A stretch of 64,000 nt of DNA from Marinibacterium profundimaris. GTDB taxonomy: Bacteria > Pseudomonadota > Alphaproteobacteria > Rhodobacterales > Rhodobacteraceae. Numbering within the stretch: position 1 is the stretch's first letter; every line of letters begins with the position of its first letter. Made by a program: the position numbers and the translations under genes. Positions 18,283 through 27,140 of the stretch are shown piece after piece. The notes beneath the pieces were generated by a model. It had not been told where the DNA came from, ran no database searches, and worked only from the letters and a program-made list of their open reading frames with translations. The stretch spans positions 124,001-188,000 of the forward strand of contig NZ_AQQR01000005.1 in NCBI RefSeq assembly GCF_002210095.1, in the 5' to 3' direction.

Positions 18283-19779
18283 ATGCTGCTGTCGATACGC
18301 GAACTCACGAAATCCTTCCCCGGCACACTGGCGCTCGACGACGTCCAGTTCGACCTGCGCGCCGGCGAGGTCCATGCCCTGCTGGGCGAGAACGGCGCGG
18401 GGAAATCCACGCTGATCAAGTGCCTCACCGGCGCCTACCAGCGCGACACGGGCGAGATCCGGCTGGACGGCGCGCCGATCTCTCCATCCTCCACGCTGGA
18501 GGCGCAGGCGCTGGGGATCGGCACGGTCTACCAGGAGGTCAACCTGCTGCCGAACCTCACCGTGGCCGAGAACCTGACCTTTGGACGTCAGCCCACTCGG
18601 TTCGGCATGGTGTCCGGCCGGCAGATGCGGGCCGAGGCACGCGAGATGCTGGCAGGCTACGGGCTGGACCACGTCAATGTCGGCCGCGAGCTGGGCAGTT
18701 ATTCGGTGGCGGTGCAGCAGATCGTGGCCATCGCGCGGGCGGTGGCGCTGTCCGGCAAGGTGCTGATCCTCGACGAGCCGACCGCAAGCCTTGACGCACG
18801 CGAGACCGAGACGCTGTTCGGCGTGGTTCGCGGGCTGCGGGAGCGGGGGCTGGGGATCATCTTCATCTCGCATTTCCTGGACCAGGTCTACGACCTGACC
18901 GACCGGATCACAGTGCTGCGCAACGGCCGCCACATCGTGACGGGAGAGACCGCCGCGATGGGCCGGGTAGAGCTGATCCACCACATGCTCGGCCATGAGC
19001 TGGAAGAGGCCGAGCGCCGGAAGGCCCGGCATGGCAGCGGCAAGACGCTGCTGACGGCAAATGGGCTGGGCAAGCGCGGACGGATCCATCCCTTCGACCT
19101 TGAGGTCCGCGAGGGCGAGGTCGTGGGGTTGGCCGGGCTGCTGGGTTCGGGCCGGACCGAGACGGCGGATGTGCTTTATGGCCGAACCCCGGCGGACCGG
19201 GGCGAGGTCACCGATGCCAATGGCCCGCTGGACCTGCGCAACCCGCGGGCGGCCATTGCGTCGGGCTTCGGCTATGCGCCGGAGGACCGGAAGACCGATG
19301 GCATCGTGGCCGACCTGTCGATCCGCGAGAACATCGCGCTGGCGCTGCAGGCGCGCCGGGGCTGGAGCCGGCCGATCCCGCGATCCGAGCAGAAGGCGCT
19401 GGCCGACGAGTATATCCGCCGGCTGGATATCCGCACGTCCGGGCCCGAGAAACCGGTGGGCGAGCTGTCGGGCGGGAACCAGCAGAAGGTGGTTCTGGCG
19501 CGCTGGCTGGCGATGAACCCTCGGTTCCTGATCCTCGACGAACCGACGCGCGGCATCGACGTGGGCGCCCATGCCGAGATCCTGCGCCTGATCGGTGAAC
19601 TGACCGAGCAGGGCATGTCGATCCTGCTGATCTCTTCGGAGTTCGATGAACTCATTGCGGCCTCGGACCGGATCATCGTCGTGCGCGACCGGACCCATGT
19701 GTCGCAGCTGGTCGGCGAGGATGTCGAAACCGGGCGCATCATTTCGGCCATTGCCCAGCACGAGGAGGTCGCATCATGA
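18283..19779 (+). CDS. ytfR: Sugar ABC transporter ATP-binding protein, YtfR-like (tandem domains)
   Basis: A 498-residue protein with two ATPase domains, as in RbsA/YtfR. Domain 1 has a full Walker A (GENGAGKSTL, about residue 36) and Walker B (LILDEPTASLD). Domain 2 has the degenerate Walker A GLLGSGRTE usual for this family, with LSGGNQQKVVLARWL and LILDEPTRGIDVGA intact. It energises import by the two downstream permeases. It overlaps the next gene by four bases. Confidence 0.93.
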   Translation: MLLSIRELTKSFPGTLALDDVQFDLRAGEVHALLGENGAGKSTLIKCLTGAYQRDTGEIRLDGAPISPSSTLEAQALGIGTVYQEVNLLPNLTVAENLTFGRQPTRFGMVSGRQMRAEAREMLAGYGLDHVNVGRELGSYSVAVQQIVAIARAVALSGKVLILDEPTASLDARETETLFGVVRGLRERGLGIIFISHFLDQVYDLTDRITVLRNGRHIVTGETAAMGRVELIHHMLGHELEEAERRKARHGSGKTLLTANGLGKRGRIHPFDLEVREGEVVGLAGLLGSGRTETADVLYGRTPADRGEVTDANGPLDLRNPRAAIASGFGYAPEDRKTDGIVADLSIRENIALALQARRGWSRPIPRSEQKALADEYIRRLDIRTSGPEKPVGELSGGNQQKVVLARWLAMNPRFLILDEPTRGIDVGAHAEILRLIGELTEQGMSILLISSEFDELIAASDRIIVVRDRTHVSQLVGEDVETGRIISAIAQHEEVAS

Positions 19780-20798
19780 GCCAGGGTCTGCGCCGATTGC
19801 TGCCGCAGCTGCTGACGCTGCTGGCGGTGGTCGTTCTGGTGTCGCTGTTCTTTCCCGGCTTTCTCGCGGTCGAGATGCGCGACGGGCGGCTGGTCGGCTC
19901 TGCCGTCGATGTCCTGAAGCGCGGCGCGCCGGTGGCGATCCTGGCGGTGGGCATGACGCTGGTGATCGCGACGCGGGGCATCGACCTGTCGGTGGGCGCC
20001 GTGATGGCGATCTGCGGGGCGGCTTCGGCCTGGGCGATTTCCAACGAATACGGGCTGGTCGCGGCCCTGGCCGTCGGGCTGGCGGCCGGGCTGGCCTGCG
20101 GGTTGTGGAACGGGGTGCTGGTGGCGGTCTTCGGGATCCAGCCGATCGTCGCGACGCTGATCCTGATGGTCGCCGGGCGCGGCGTGGCGCAGATGATCAC
20201 GGAGGGGCGGATCCTGACCTTCAGCCACGAGGGGCTGGCATTCTTCGGCGCCGGCGACGTCTTCGGCGTGCCGACGCCGATCCTGATATGGCTGGGCGTC
20301 GGGCTGGCCTTCGGCCTGCTGGTGCGGCGCACGGCGCTGGGACTGCTGATCGAGGCCATCGGCATCAACCGTCCCGCCAGCGCGCTGGCAGGGGTCAATG
20401 CCCAGGTGCTGCTGATCGCCGTCTACATTGCGTCCGGCCTTTGCGCTGCCGTCGCGGGGATCATCGTCGCCGCCGACATCCGCGGCGCGGACGCGAACAA
20501 CGCAGGGCTCTGGCTGGAGCTGGACGCGATCCTGGCGGTGGTGATCGGGGGCACGTCGCTGTTGGGCGGGCGCTTCTCGATCGTGGCCTCGCTGCTGGGG
20601 GCGCTGATCATCCAGACCATCGACACCGGCATCCTGCTGGCGGGCTTCGCGTCCGAGTTCAACCTTGTGATCAAGGCCGGGCTGGTAGTCATCATCCTGG
20701 TGCTGCAATCGCCGCGGATCAGCCCGTCGCTTGCGTGGCTGCCCGGAGGACGGGCGCCGTCAGCCTCCACGACCAAGACCAGCAAGGTGACGGAATGA
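19776..20798 (+). CDS. ytfT: Sugar ABC transporter permease, YtfT-like
   Basis: A 340-residue permease of the RbsC/YtfT family. Several membrane segments are visible, including LLTLLAVVVLVSLFFPGFL at the N-terminus, followed by the family motif GMTLVIATRGIDLSVGAVMA. The C-terminal tail is short and polar (STTKTSKVTE). It overlaps ytfR and the second permease gene by four bases each. It forms a heterodimeric channel with the YjfF-like protein. Confidence 0.92.
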   Translation: MSQGLRRLLPQLLTLLAVVVLVSLFFPGFLAVEMRDGRLVGSAVDVLKRGAPVAILAVGMTLVIATRGIDLSVGAVMAICGAASAWAISNEYGLVAALAVGLAAGLACGLWNGVLVAVFGIQPIVATLILMVAGRGVAQMITEGRILTFSHEGLAFFGAGDVFGVPTPILIWLGVGLAFGLLVRRTALGLLIEAIGINRPASALAGVNAQVLLIAVYIASGLCAAVAGIIVAADIRGADANNAGLWLELDAILAVVIGGTSLLGGRFSIVASLLGALIIQTIDTGILLAGFASEFNLVIKAGLVVIILVLQSPRISPSLAWLPGGRAPSASTTKTSKVTE

Positions 20799-21775
20799 CT
20801 GCTCTCAATGCCCGCGCGCTGCCGCTTTATGCCACCATCGCGATCTTCCTTGTCGCCTACCTGATCTGCTACTTGCAGTTCCCGGCGATGCTGTCGACAC
20901 GGGTGGTCGGCAACCTGCTGACGGACAATGCCTACCTTGGCATCGTGGCCGTGGGCATGACGGTCGTGATCCTGTCGGGGGGGATCGATCTTTCGGTGGG
21001 GTCGGTCATCGCCTTTTCCGGGGTCTTCATCGCGGTGATGCTGCGCGACACGGGGCTGCATCCGCTGATCGTCTTTCCGTTGCTGCTGGCGGTCACCACC
21101 GCCTTCGGCGCGGCGATGGGCGGGCTGATCCACGGGCTGGCGATGCCGCCCTTCATCGTGACGCTTGCCGGCATGTTCCTGGCGCGCGGGGCGGCCTACA
21201 TGCTGACCATCGACAGCGTGCCGATCGACCATTCCTTCTATGACCTGCTGCAGGGCGCCTATTACAAGATGCCCGGCGGCGGCCGTCTGACCCTGATCGG
21301 GGTGCTGATGCTGCTCAGTGTCCTGGGCGGCATGATCCTGGCCCACCGCACGCGCTTTGGCACGGCGGTCTTCGCCCTGGGCGGAGGAGCGCAGACCGCC
21401 GGCCTCATGGGTGTGAACGTCGGCCGGACCACGGTGATGATCTACGCCTTCTCGGGCTTCATGGCGGGGCTGTCGGGCATCGTCTTCTCGATCTACACCG
21501 GCTCGGGCTATCCGCTGGCGACCGTCGGGACCGAACTGACCGCCATCGCGGCCGTGGTGATCGGCGGCACGATCCTGACCGGCGGCTCTGGCTTCGTGCT
21601 GGGCACATTGATCGGCGTGCTGACCATGGGCCTGATCCAGACCTACATCGTTTTCGACGGCTCCCTGTCCAGCTGGTGGACAAAGATCGTCATCGGCGCT
21701 CTTCTACTTTTGTTCATCCTGTTACAAAAAGGGCTTCTGAGCCTTGGTCAAAGGCAGCGCAGCGGAGCCACCTGA
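20795..21775 (+). CDS. yjfF: Sugar ABC transporter permease, YjfF-like
   Basis: A 326-residue permease. NLLTDNAYLGIVAVGMTVVI, LSGGIDLSVGSVIAFSGVF and SSWWTKIVIGALLLLFILLQ near the C-terminus match E. coli YjfF, the second permease of the galactofuranose system. The start codon lies within an ATGA overlap with the ytfT stop, and the stop overlaps the GntR start (TGATG). The gene order ytfQ-R-T-yjfF is that of E. coli. Confidence 0.92.
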   Translation: MTALNARALPLYATIAIFLVAYLICYLQFPAMLSTRVVGNLLTDNAYLGIVAVGMTVVILSGGIDLSVGSVIAFSGVFIAVMLRDTGLHPLIVFPLLLAVTTAFGAAMGGLIHGLAMPPFIVTLAGMFLARGAAYMLTIDSVPIDHSFYDLLQGAYYKMPGGGRLTLIGVLMLLSVLGGMILAHRTRFGTAVFALGGGAQTAGLMGVNVGRTTVMIYAFSGFMAGLSGIVFSIYTGSGYPLATVGTELTAIAAVVIGGTILTGGSGFVLGTLIGVLTMGLIQTYIVFDGSLSSWWTKIVIGALLLLFILLQKGLLSLGQRQRSGAT

Positions 21776-22524
21776 TGAAACAACTCTTCGACCGTCTGGA
21801 CCCCGGCCTCCCCGCAAGCGGGAGCAGCCACGAACGGGTGGTCGAAGGGCTGGGCCAGGCCATCGTGTCGGGTAACCCGCAGCCCGGCGATCTGCTGCCC
21901 CGCGACGAGGAACTGGCCGAGGAATTCGGCGTCTCGCGCACCGTCCTTCGCGAGGCGATGAAGACCCTTGCGGCCAAGGGGCTGGTGGTGCCCAAGGCGC
22001 GGGTGGGCACCCGGGTGCGGCCGCGCCACGAATGGAACATGTTCGACGTGCAGGTCCTGCGCTGGCACCTGGAGGACGTGAAGCAGAGCGACAGTTTCTA
22101 CGCCCAGCTCTTCGAGATGCGCCTGGCGTTCGAACCCTTTGCCGCCGGGCTGGCCGCCGAGAAGGCGAAGCCTGAAGAGCTCGACGCGCTGGATGCCTGC
22201 GTGCAGGAGATGCGGGCTGCCAAGGACGAGAAGGCCTTTGCCATGGCCGATCTGGAATTCCACCGCGTGGCGCTGCAGGCGGCGGGCAATGCCTTCTTCT
22301 TCTCGGTGGTCTCGCTGGTGGGCGCGGCGCTGCTGTCGCTGTTGCGGCTCAGTTCGCCCGAACTTCGGCCCGAGCAGCAGAATTCCATCTGCGACGGGCA
22401 CCAGCGGATCGCCGACGCGATCCGTGCGCGCGACACGGTGGCAGCGCAGGATGCCATGCGCGGTGTGATCGACGTGGGCTGGTCGAGGGTCTTCGGCGAT
22501 GACCGGCCCGCCCTGCAGGGCTAA
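21775..22524 (+). CDS. GntR-family regulator, FCD (FadR) subfamily, of the ytf-like operon
   Basis: A 249-residue regulator with an N-terminal winged helix (LPRDEELAEEFGVSRTVLREAM, about residues 41-62) and an FCD effector domain (EFHRVALQAAGNAFFF, ICDGHQRIADAI). Its start overlaps the permease stop by one base, so it is cotranslated with the transporter. It probably represses the operon from a site near 17199-17215 and is relieved by the sugar or a metabolite (inference). The start was placed at the overlap; the frame is open about 100 bases upstream inside yjfF. Confidence 0.9.
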   Translation: MKQLFDRLDPGLPASGSSHERVVEGLGQAIVSGNPQPGDLLPRDEELAEEFGVSRTVLREAMKTLAAKGLVVPKARVGTRVRPRHEWNMFDVQVLRWHLEDVKQSDSFYAQLFEMRLAFEPFAAGLAAEKAKPEELDALDACVQEMRAAKDEKAFAMADLEFHRVALQAAGNAFFFSVVSLVGAALLSLLRLSSPELRPEQQNSICDGHQRIADAIRARDTVAAQDAMRGVIDVGWSRVFGDDRPALQG

Positions 22525-22553
22525 CGCGGCGGATCTGGCCCACGGCATCCGGG

Positions 22554-22574
22554 TAGGCAGATTTGCCTAGGCAA
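22554..22574. promoter_or_regulatory. Palindromic element TAGGCA-N4-TGCCTAGGCA
   Basis: Three alternating TAGGCA/TGCCTA half-sites form two overlapping inverted repeats just after the GntR stop codon. The density of symmetry suggests a protein-binding site. Its owner is unknown. Confidence 0.35.
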
Positions 22575-22707
22575 TCATGCGCATGGAGTTGAAAGGTGCC
22601 CCGGCGTAGCCTGTTAACACTCCGGTAATCATCCCTATCCGGATTTATTTTGATCAAGACCTTTTAAACAATAACAAGTGCTCTTTTACCCAGTGAGTCC
22701 CAAATTT

Positions 22708-22741
22708 GCGCCCTGCCGCTTGCGGCAGGGCGCATTTTTTT
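22708..22741 (+). terminator. Rho-independent terminator
   Basis: Perfect 12-bp stem GCGCCCTGCCGC/GCGGCAGGGCGC followed by A and seven T residues on the plus strand, the clearest intrinsic terminator in the window. It lies about 185 bases after the GntR stop and could end the ytf operon or a separate small transcript. Confidence 0.9.
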
Positions 22742-22876
22742 GTCCCCGTTTCCGCCCTCGCGCGGCGCCTCGAAATGCCACGGCCGGGTTGGCAAAATGG
22801 CGCGGCGCGGCTTTGCAGGTGATTTTTGCGGCAAGATCCGTTTAAACCCGAATGAAGTGGCCACGCGGCCGCCAGA

Positions 22877-25219
22877 ATGCCTGTATCCGGCGGTCGAGCC
22901 GGCAAATGCGGAACCGATGCTGTGATCAGATCCCTTGGTGTCATCCTTGCCCTCGCCCTGGCGGGGATCCAGCTGTTCGCGGTGACGGTCGTGGTCTTCA
23001 CTTCCTATTTCACCTCGGAGCGCACGTTGCTCGAACATGCCCGCAACCAGCTCTTCGACGTGGGCACCAACGTGATCCAGCATACCAAGGGGTTTCTGAC
23101 CCCGGCGCGCAGTGCCGCCGAACTGTCGACGGCGCTGGCCGAGAACCAGATCGTGCGGCGCGAGGAACGCAACCTGCTTGAAGGCCTGCTGTTTCAGCAA
23201 TTGCGGTCTGCCCCGCAATTCGCCGGGGCCTATTACGGGGATGAATCGGGAAATTTCGTCTACGTGAAGCGCAACGGAAACGGCGTGTACCTGACCAAGA
23301 TCATCGACACGACGGAGGTTCCGAGCACCACGCTGATCGAACGGGCCGAGGATTTCTCCGAGTTGAGCCGCCGTCCCGATCCCGAAGATAGCTACGATCC
23401 CAGGGTGCGCCCCTGGTACGAGGCCGCCAAGACCGAAATGCGCAGCATCTGGACGGATCCCTATATCTTCTTCACCTCGCGGTCGCCCGGCATCACCGCG
23501 GCGACGCCGGTTCTGGATTTCCAGGACAATGTGCAGGGTGCGATCGGCGTGGATATCGAGATCCGGGAATTGTCGAGCTTCCTGGCCCAGCTTCGGATCG
23601 GCAAGAACGGTGCGGCCTTCATCCTGAACCGCAATGGCGACGTGATCGCGCATCCCAATCCGGAATTGCTGACGACAACGGGCGAGGGCGGCGCGCTGGA
23701 ATTCCCCTCGATCAAGGATATCGCCGACCCGATCGCGCGCGCGGCCTTCGGCGACCGACTGTCGGACGAGGATGTCTTTGCCGGTGGCGAGATCGAAAGC
23801 GATTTCGAACATGACGGGGTGCAATATGTCTCTCTCATCATTCCCTTCGGGCTGGGTGACATTCCCTGGTCCATCGTCGTCTATGCGCCCGAGGGCGATT
23901 TCATCGGCACGATCAAGGACAACCGGTTCCAGAACACGCTGATTGCCATCGGCGTCGCCGCCGCCACCGGCCTGCTGGGGCTGGCGCTGGCCAACCGGAT
24001 CCATGCCCCGGTGCGCGCCTTTGCCGTGCGCTCGGCCCTGATTTCGCAGGGCGAGGTCGACCCGAACGAGCCGATGCCCGGTACCTACCGCGAGCTGGAG
24101 AACGCCAACACCGCGCTGGTCAACGAGATCTCGCAGCGCAAGAAGACCGAGACGGAGTACCGCCTGACCTTCGACATGGCCTCGCGCGGGATGGTCTATA
24201 TCGACAGCGCTACGGGGCGGCTGCAGCGGGTCAACTCGCGCTTCGCCCGACTGCTGGGCCGCGATCCCGGGGCGCTGGTGGGCGTGGAATTCCAGTCGCT
24301 TCTGCATCCCGACGAACCCGAGATCCTGCAGGAATTCGGCGAACGGATCGAGGATCACGCCGCCTTCAGCTTCGAGGCGCGGGCCCTGCGCATGGACGGC
24401 ACACCGATCTGGATCAGCTTCAACGGTGTCTCCTTCCGGGCCGAGGGGGACGGCGAGTATTACATCGTGGCCACGATCGACGACATCACCCAGGCCCGGG
24501 CCTCGGAGGAAACCATCGAGGCGCTGAACCGCGAGATCGCCCATGTCTCGCGCCAGCAGGTCATGGGAGAGCTGGCCACCGGCCTCGCGCACGAGCTGAA
24601 CCAGCCGCTGACCGCGATCACCCAGAATGCCGATGCGGCGATGTACCTGGTCGCCCACCGTCAGGATTCGGCCGACCAGGTGCGCAGCCTGCTGGCCGAG
24701 ATCGACCAGCATGCGCACCAGGCCGGCGACATCATCCGCGCGTTGCGGGGTTTTATCCGCAAGGAGGACAACAAGGCGACGGCCTTCGGCATCCGCGAGC
24801 TGCTGGAACAGGCGCGCCGGCTGGTCCTGTCCGAGGCGCGACAGCATTCGGTCGATATCCTGATCCAGAAGGGCCCCGAGGTCCGGGTGGCCGGGGTCCG
24901 CGTGCAGATCGCGCAGGTCGTGGTGAACCTGATGCGCAACGCGATCGAGGCCATCGGCGATCAGGGCGGCTCACCACGGCGTGTCGTTGTCTCGACCGCG
25001 CTGGTGGACGGTGAGCTGCAGATCGATGTCGAGGATACCGGCCCGGGTATTGCCGAAGGGCTGGAAGTGTTTACACAATTCGAAACCACCAAGCCGGGCG
25101 GCATGGGGCTGGGCCTGTCGATAAGCCGCTCGCTGGTCGAGGCGAATGGCGGCCGGATCTGGTGCACAAGCACGTCCACCGGCGCGAAGTTCAGTTTTAC
25201 ACTGCCGCTGGCCGCCTGA
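22877..25219 (+). CDS. Sensor histidine kinase with Cache and PAS domains
   Basis: A 780-residue membrane kinase. A first membrane segment (ILALALAGIQLFAVTVVVF) leads to a large periplasmic double-Cache domain (SYDPRVRPWYEAA is diagnostic), a second membrane segment near residue 360 (IAIGVAAATGLLGLALA), a PAS domain (about 430-555), a HisKA domain with His572 in LATGLAHELNQPL and an ATPase domain (NAIEAIGDQGG, DTGPGI, GGMGLGLSIS). There is no receiver. The start is uncertain: the ATG at 22877 has no visible ribosome site, and a GTG at 22922 just before the membrane segment is equally likely. It is followed 22 bases later by its regulator gene. Cache domains usually sense small organic acids or amines. 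Confidence 0.88.
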   Translation: MPVSGGRAGKCGTDAVIRSLGVILALALAGIQLFAVTVVVFTSYFTSERTLLEHARNQLFDVGTNVIQHTKGFLTPARSAAELSTALAENQIVRREERNLLEGLLFQQLRSAPQFAGAYYGDESGNFVYVKRNGNGVYLTKIIDTTEVPSTTLIERAEDFSELSRRPDPEDSYDPRVRPWYEAAKTEMRSIWTDPYIFFTSRSPGITAATPVLDFQDNVQGAIGVDIEIRELSSFLAQLRIGKNGAAFILNRNGDVIAHPNPELLTTTGEGGALEFPSIKDIADPIARAAFGDRLSDEDVFAGGEIESDFEHDGVQYVSLIIPFGLGDIPWSIVVYAPEGDFIGTIKDNRFQNTLIAIGVAAATGLLGLALANRIHAPVRAFAVRSALISQGEVDPNEPMPGTYRELENANTALVNEISQRKKTETEYRLTFDMASRGMVYIDSATGRLQRVNSRFARLLGRDPGALVGVEFQSLLHPDEPEILQEFGERIEDHAAFSFEARALRMDGTPIWISFNGVSFRAEGDGEYYIVATIDDITQARASEETIEALNREIAHVSRQQVMGELATGLAHELNQPLTAITQNADAAMYLVAHRQDSADQVRSLLAEIDQHAHQAGDIIRALRGFIRKEDNKATAFGIRELLEQARRLVLSEARQHSVDILIQKGPEVRVAGVRVQIAQVVVNLMRNAIEAIGDQGGSPRRVVVSTALVDGELQIDVEDTGPGIAEGLEVFTQFETTKPGGMGLGLSISRSLVEANGGRIWCTSTSTGAKFSFTLPLAA

Positions 25220-25241
25220 GCAGGGGAGAGGGAGATCGACG

Positions 25242-25883
25242 ATGGCCGAGGAGCTGAAGGAGACATCCTGCATCTTTCTCGTGGACGACGAGGCGGATGT
25301 CCGCATCTCGCTGTCGCGGGCGCTGGGGCTGCGCGGCTACCAGGTGCAGGCCTTTGCCTCGGCGCAGGACTTCCTCGACGCCTATGACGAGGACGCGCCG
25401 GGTTGCCTGGTGCTGGATTACGGCATGCCGAGGATGGACGGTCTGCAGCTGCAGGAACACCTTGCCGGGCAGGGCATCCGCATCCCGATCATCTTCATCA
25501 CCGGCCACGGAGGCATCCCGGAATCGGTGCGCGCCATGAAGATGGGGGCGATGGATTTCCTGGAAAAACCCTTCAAGCAATCGGTGCTGATCGAGCGGAT
25601 CGACGCGGCCTTCGAGGAGGATCGCAAGTACCGCGAGGCCAACCGAAAATCCTGGGCATCGCGCGCGCGGTTCGACAGCCTGACCGACCGCGAGCGCGAG
25701 ATCGCGCGGCTGATGGTGACGCACCCGGGCAGCAATTCGTCGAAGGATATCGCCCGGCGGCTCGACATCTCTCCCCGGACCGTGGACCACCACCGTGCGC
25801 GGATCCTCGAGAAGATGGGCGTGGGATCGGTGGCCGAGCTGGTGGATACCACCGTCAAGGCCGGCCTGTTCTCCGAGCCCTAG
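25242..25883 (+). CDS. Response regulator, FixJ type (receiver + LuxR HTH)
   Basis: A 213-residue regulator. The receiver (residues 10-125) has phosphoacceptor Asp59 in CLVLDYGMPRMDG and the EKPF switch segment; the C-terminal LuxR-type helix-turn-helix contains SLTDREREIARLM and RLDISPRTVDHHRARILEKM. It lies 22 bases after the Cache kinase, its evident partner, behind a GGGAGAGGGAGA site. The target genes are not clear; the convergent PF08013 gene ends only six bases away. Confidence 0.92.
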   Translation: MAEELKETSCIFLVDDEADVRISLSRALGLRGYQVQAFASAQDFLDAYDEDAPGCLVLDYGMPRMDGLQLQEHLAGQGIRIPIIFITGHGGIPESVRAMKMGAMDFLEKPFKQSVLIERIDAAFEEDRKYREANRKSWASRARFDSLTDREREIARLMVTHPGSNSSKDIARRLDISPRTVDHHRARILEKMGVGSVAELVDTTVKAGLFSEP

Positions 25884-25889
25884 GCCGCC

Positions 25890-27140
25890 TCAGATCGCGT
25901 CGTCGTAGATCTTCAGCACATCCGTCACCGCCCGCAGCAGCAGGTCGCGGCCGGTCATCGGCCTTTCGTCCAGCCCGAGCGAGGGGAAGAACTGCTGCCG
26001 CACGGGCGGCGGGATCACCCGGTCGCCCAGCCGGTCCATCAGGGCGTCCACCGCCGTCGCGGCATCCGGCGCGGGCCAGTAATAGCGGATCCGGTCGGAG
26101 AAGCTGAAATGGCGCTGCAGCCAGGTGTCGTGATCGCTGCCGTGGTAGTACCCTTTCCAATTGGCGGGCTCGGCGCGCATCACCTCTTCCATCCGCGCCA
26201 TCAGCCCGCCGCGCGGCGCATGGCCTTCCATCACGTCGGCCAGAGCGTCCAGCGCGTAAAGCGCCTCGCGCAGGGCAAAGGTCAGCCAGGGGCCGACCTT
26301 CAGGATCGCGTAGCCATTGGCGACCAGCGCGCGCAGGGCCTCGGGCCTCTGGTAATCGGTCGAATGGGCCTCGAAGACCACGCCGGGGTAGGCGGTCAGC
26401 GTGGCCGACAGAGCCTGCGCCTTTTCGGCGTCGAAATGGATCACGTCGGTATGGCCGAATTCCACCCCGGGCTGCACGACCAGCGCGATCACCCGGTCAA
26501 AGGCGGCCTCCAGCCCGCGTTCGGCAAAGGCCGCGCGGTGCACCTCGTGGGTGCGGGTCACGGCGTCCGGTTCGGTAGGCTCCACGATGTCCAGCCCATG
26601 GGTCGCGCCGCCGGGCACGGGGACCTCGGTGCCGATTACATAGACCGGGTCGCGCCCTGTCTTGTGCGCCTCGGCGATCTCGGCCAGCCGGGCGGCGCGC
26701 TTGGCGGTCTCGGCATCGTCCAGCGCCACGGGTTCGCCCGCGCAGCCCATCGAGGTGTCCAGATGCAGCTTGGAAAACCCGGCCTCGGCATAGGCCGCGA
26801 TCAGCGCATCGGCCTTCTGCATCGCCGCCTCGGGATCAAGCTTTTTCCACGGATTGGGGCCCAGGTGATCGCCGCCCAGCACGATCCGCGCGGGGTCAAA
26901 GCCGACACGTTCGGCGATTGCCTCCACGAAGGCGCGGAAATCGCGGGGCGCCATGCCGGTATAGCCGCCGTCCTGGTTCACCTGGTTGCAGGTCGCCTCG
27001 ATCAGCACGGTCCGGTCGCGCGCCTGGCCCAGCCGCAGCGCGGCCTCGATCACCACCGGATGGGCGGAACAGACCGAGGTGATGCCAAGATGGTCGCCGC
27101 GCTGACGCGCTTGCGGCAGGGCAAGAAGCGGATGGGTCAT
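25890..27140 (-). CDS. PF08013 (GatZ/KbaZ) protein, probable D-tagatose-6-phosphate 4-epimerase
   Basis: A 416-residue protein of the family long called non-catalytic tagatose-bisphosphate aldolase subunit. Family marks are SVCSAHPVVIEAAL, IEATCNQVNQDGGYTGM and GGDHLGPNPW. In Agrobacterium a PF08013 member epimerises tagatose-6-phosphate to fructose-6-phosphate, in a pathway with a PF00294 kinase and a PF00107 dehydrogenase. All three families occur in this locus, and no GatY-type catalytic aldolase subunit is present. The epimerase role is therefore more likely than an aldolase chaperone role. The start was set at 27140, overlapping the kinase stop by four bases. Confidence 0.85.
   Translation of the reverse strand: MTHPLLALPQARQRGDHLGITSVCSAHPVVIEAALRLGQARDRTVLIEATCNQVNQDGGYTGMAPRDFRAFVEAIAERVGFDPARIVLGGDHLGPNPWKKLDPEAAMQKADALIAAYAEAGFSKLHLDTSMGCAGEPVALDDAETAKRAARLAEIAEAHKTGRDPVYVIGTEVPVPGGATHGLDIVEPTEPDAVTRTHEVHRAAFAERGLEAAFDRVIALVVQPGVEFGHTDVIHFDAEKAQALSATLTAYPGVVFEAHSTDYQRPEALRALVANGYAILKVGPWLTFALREALYALDALADVMEGHAPRGGLMARMEEVMRAEPANWKGYYHGSDHDTWLQRHFSFSDRIRYYWPAPDAATAVDALMDRLGDRVIPPPVRQQFFPSLGLDERPMTGRDLLLRAVTDVLKIYDDAI

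Larger units (their letters stand above)
22525..22876. other. Intergenic region with palindromes and a strong terminator
   Basis: No protein gene is seen. The stretch holds the perfect palindrome TTGCCTAGGCAA (22563-22574), with an extra TAGGCA half-site at 22554-22559. It also has an inverted TCCGG/CCGGA pair near 22620-22643, an AT-rich segment (22640-22680) and a strong terminator at 22708-22741. A small RNA ending at the terminator is possible but unproven. Confidence 0.5.
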
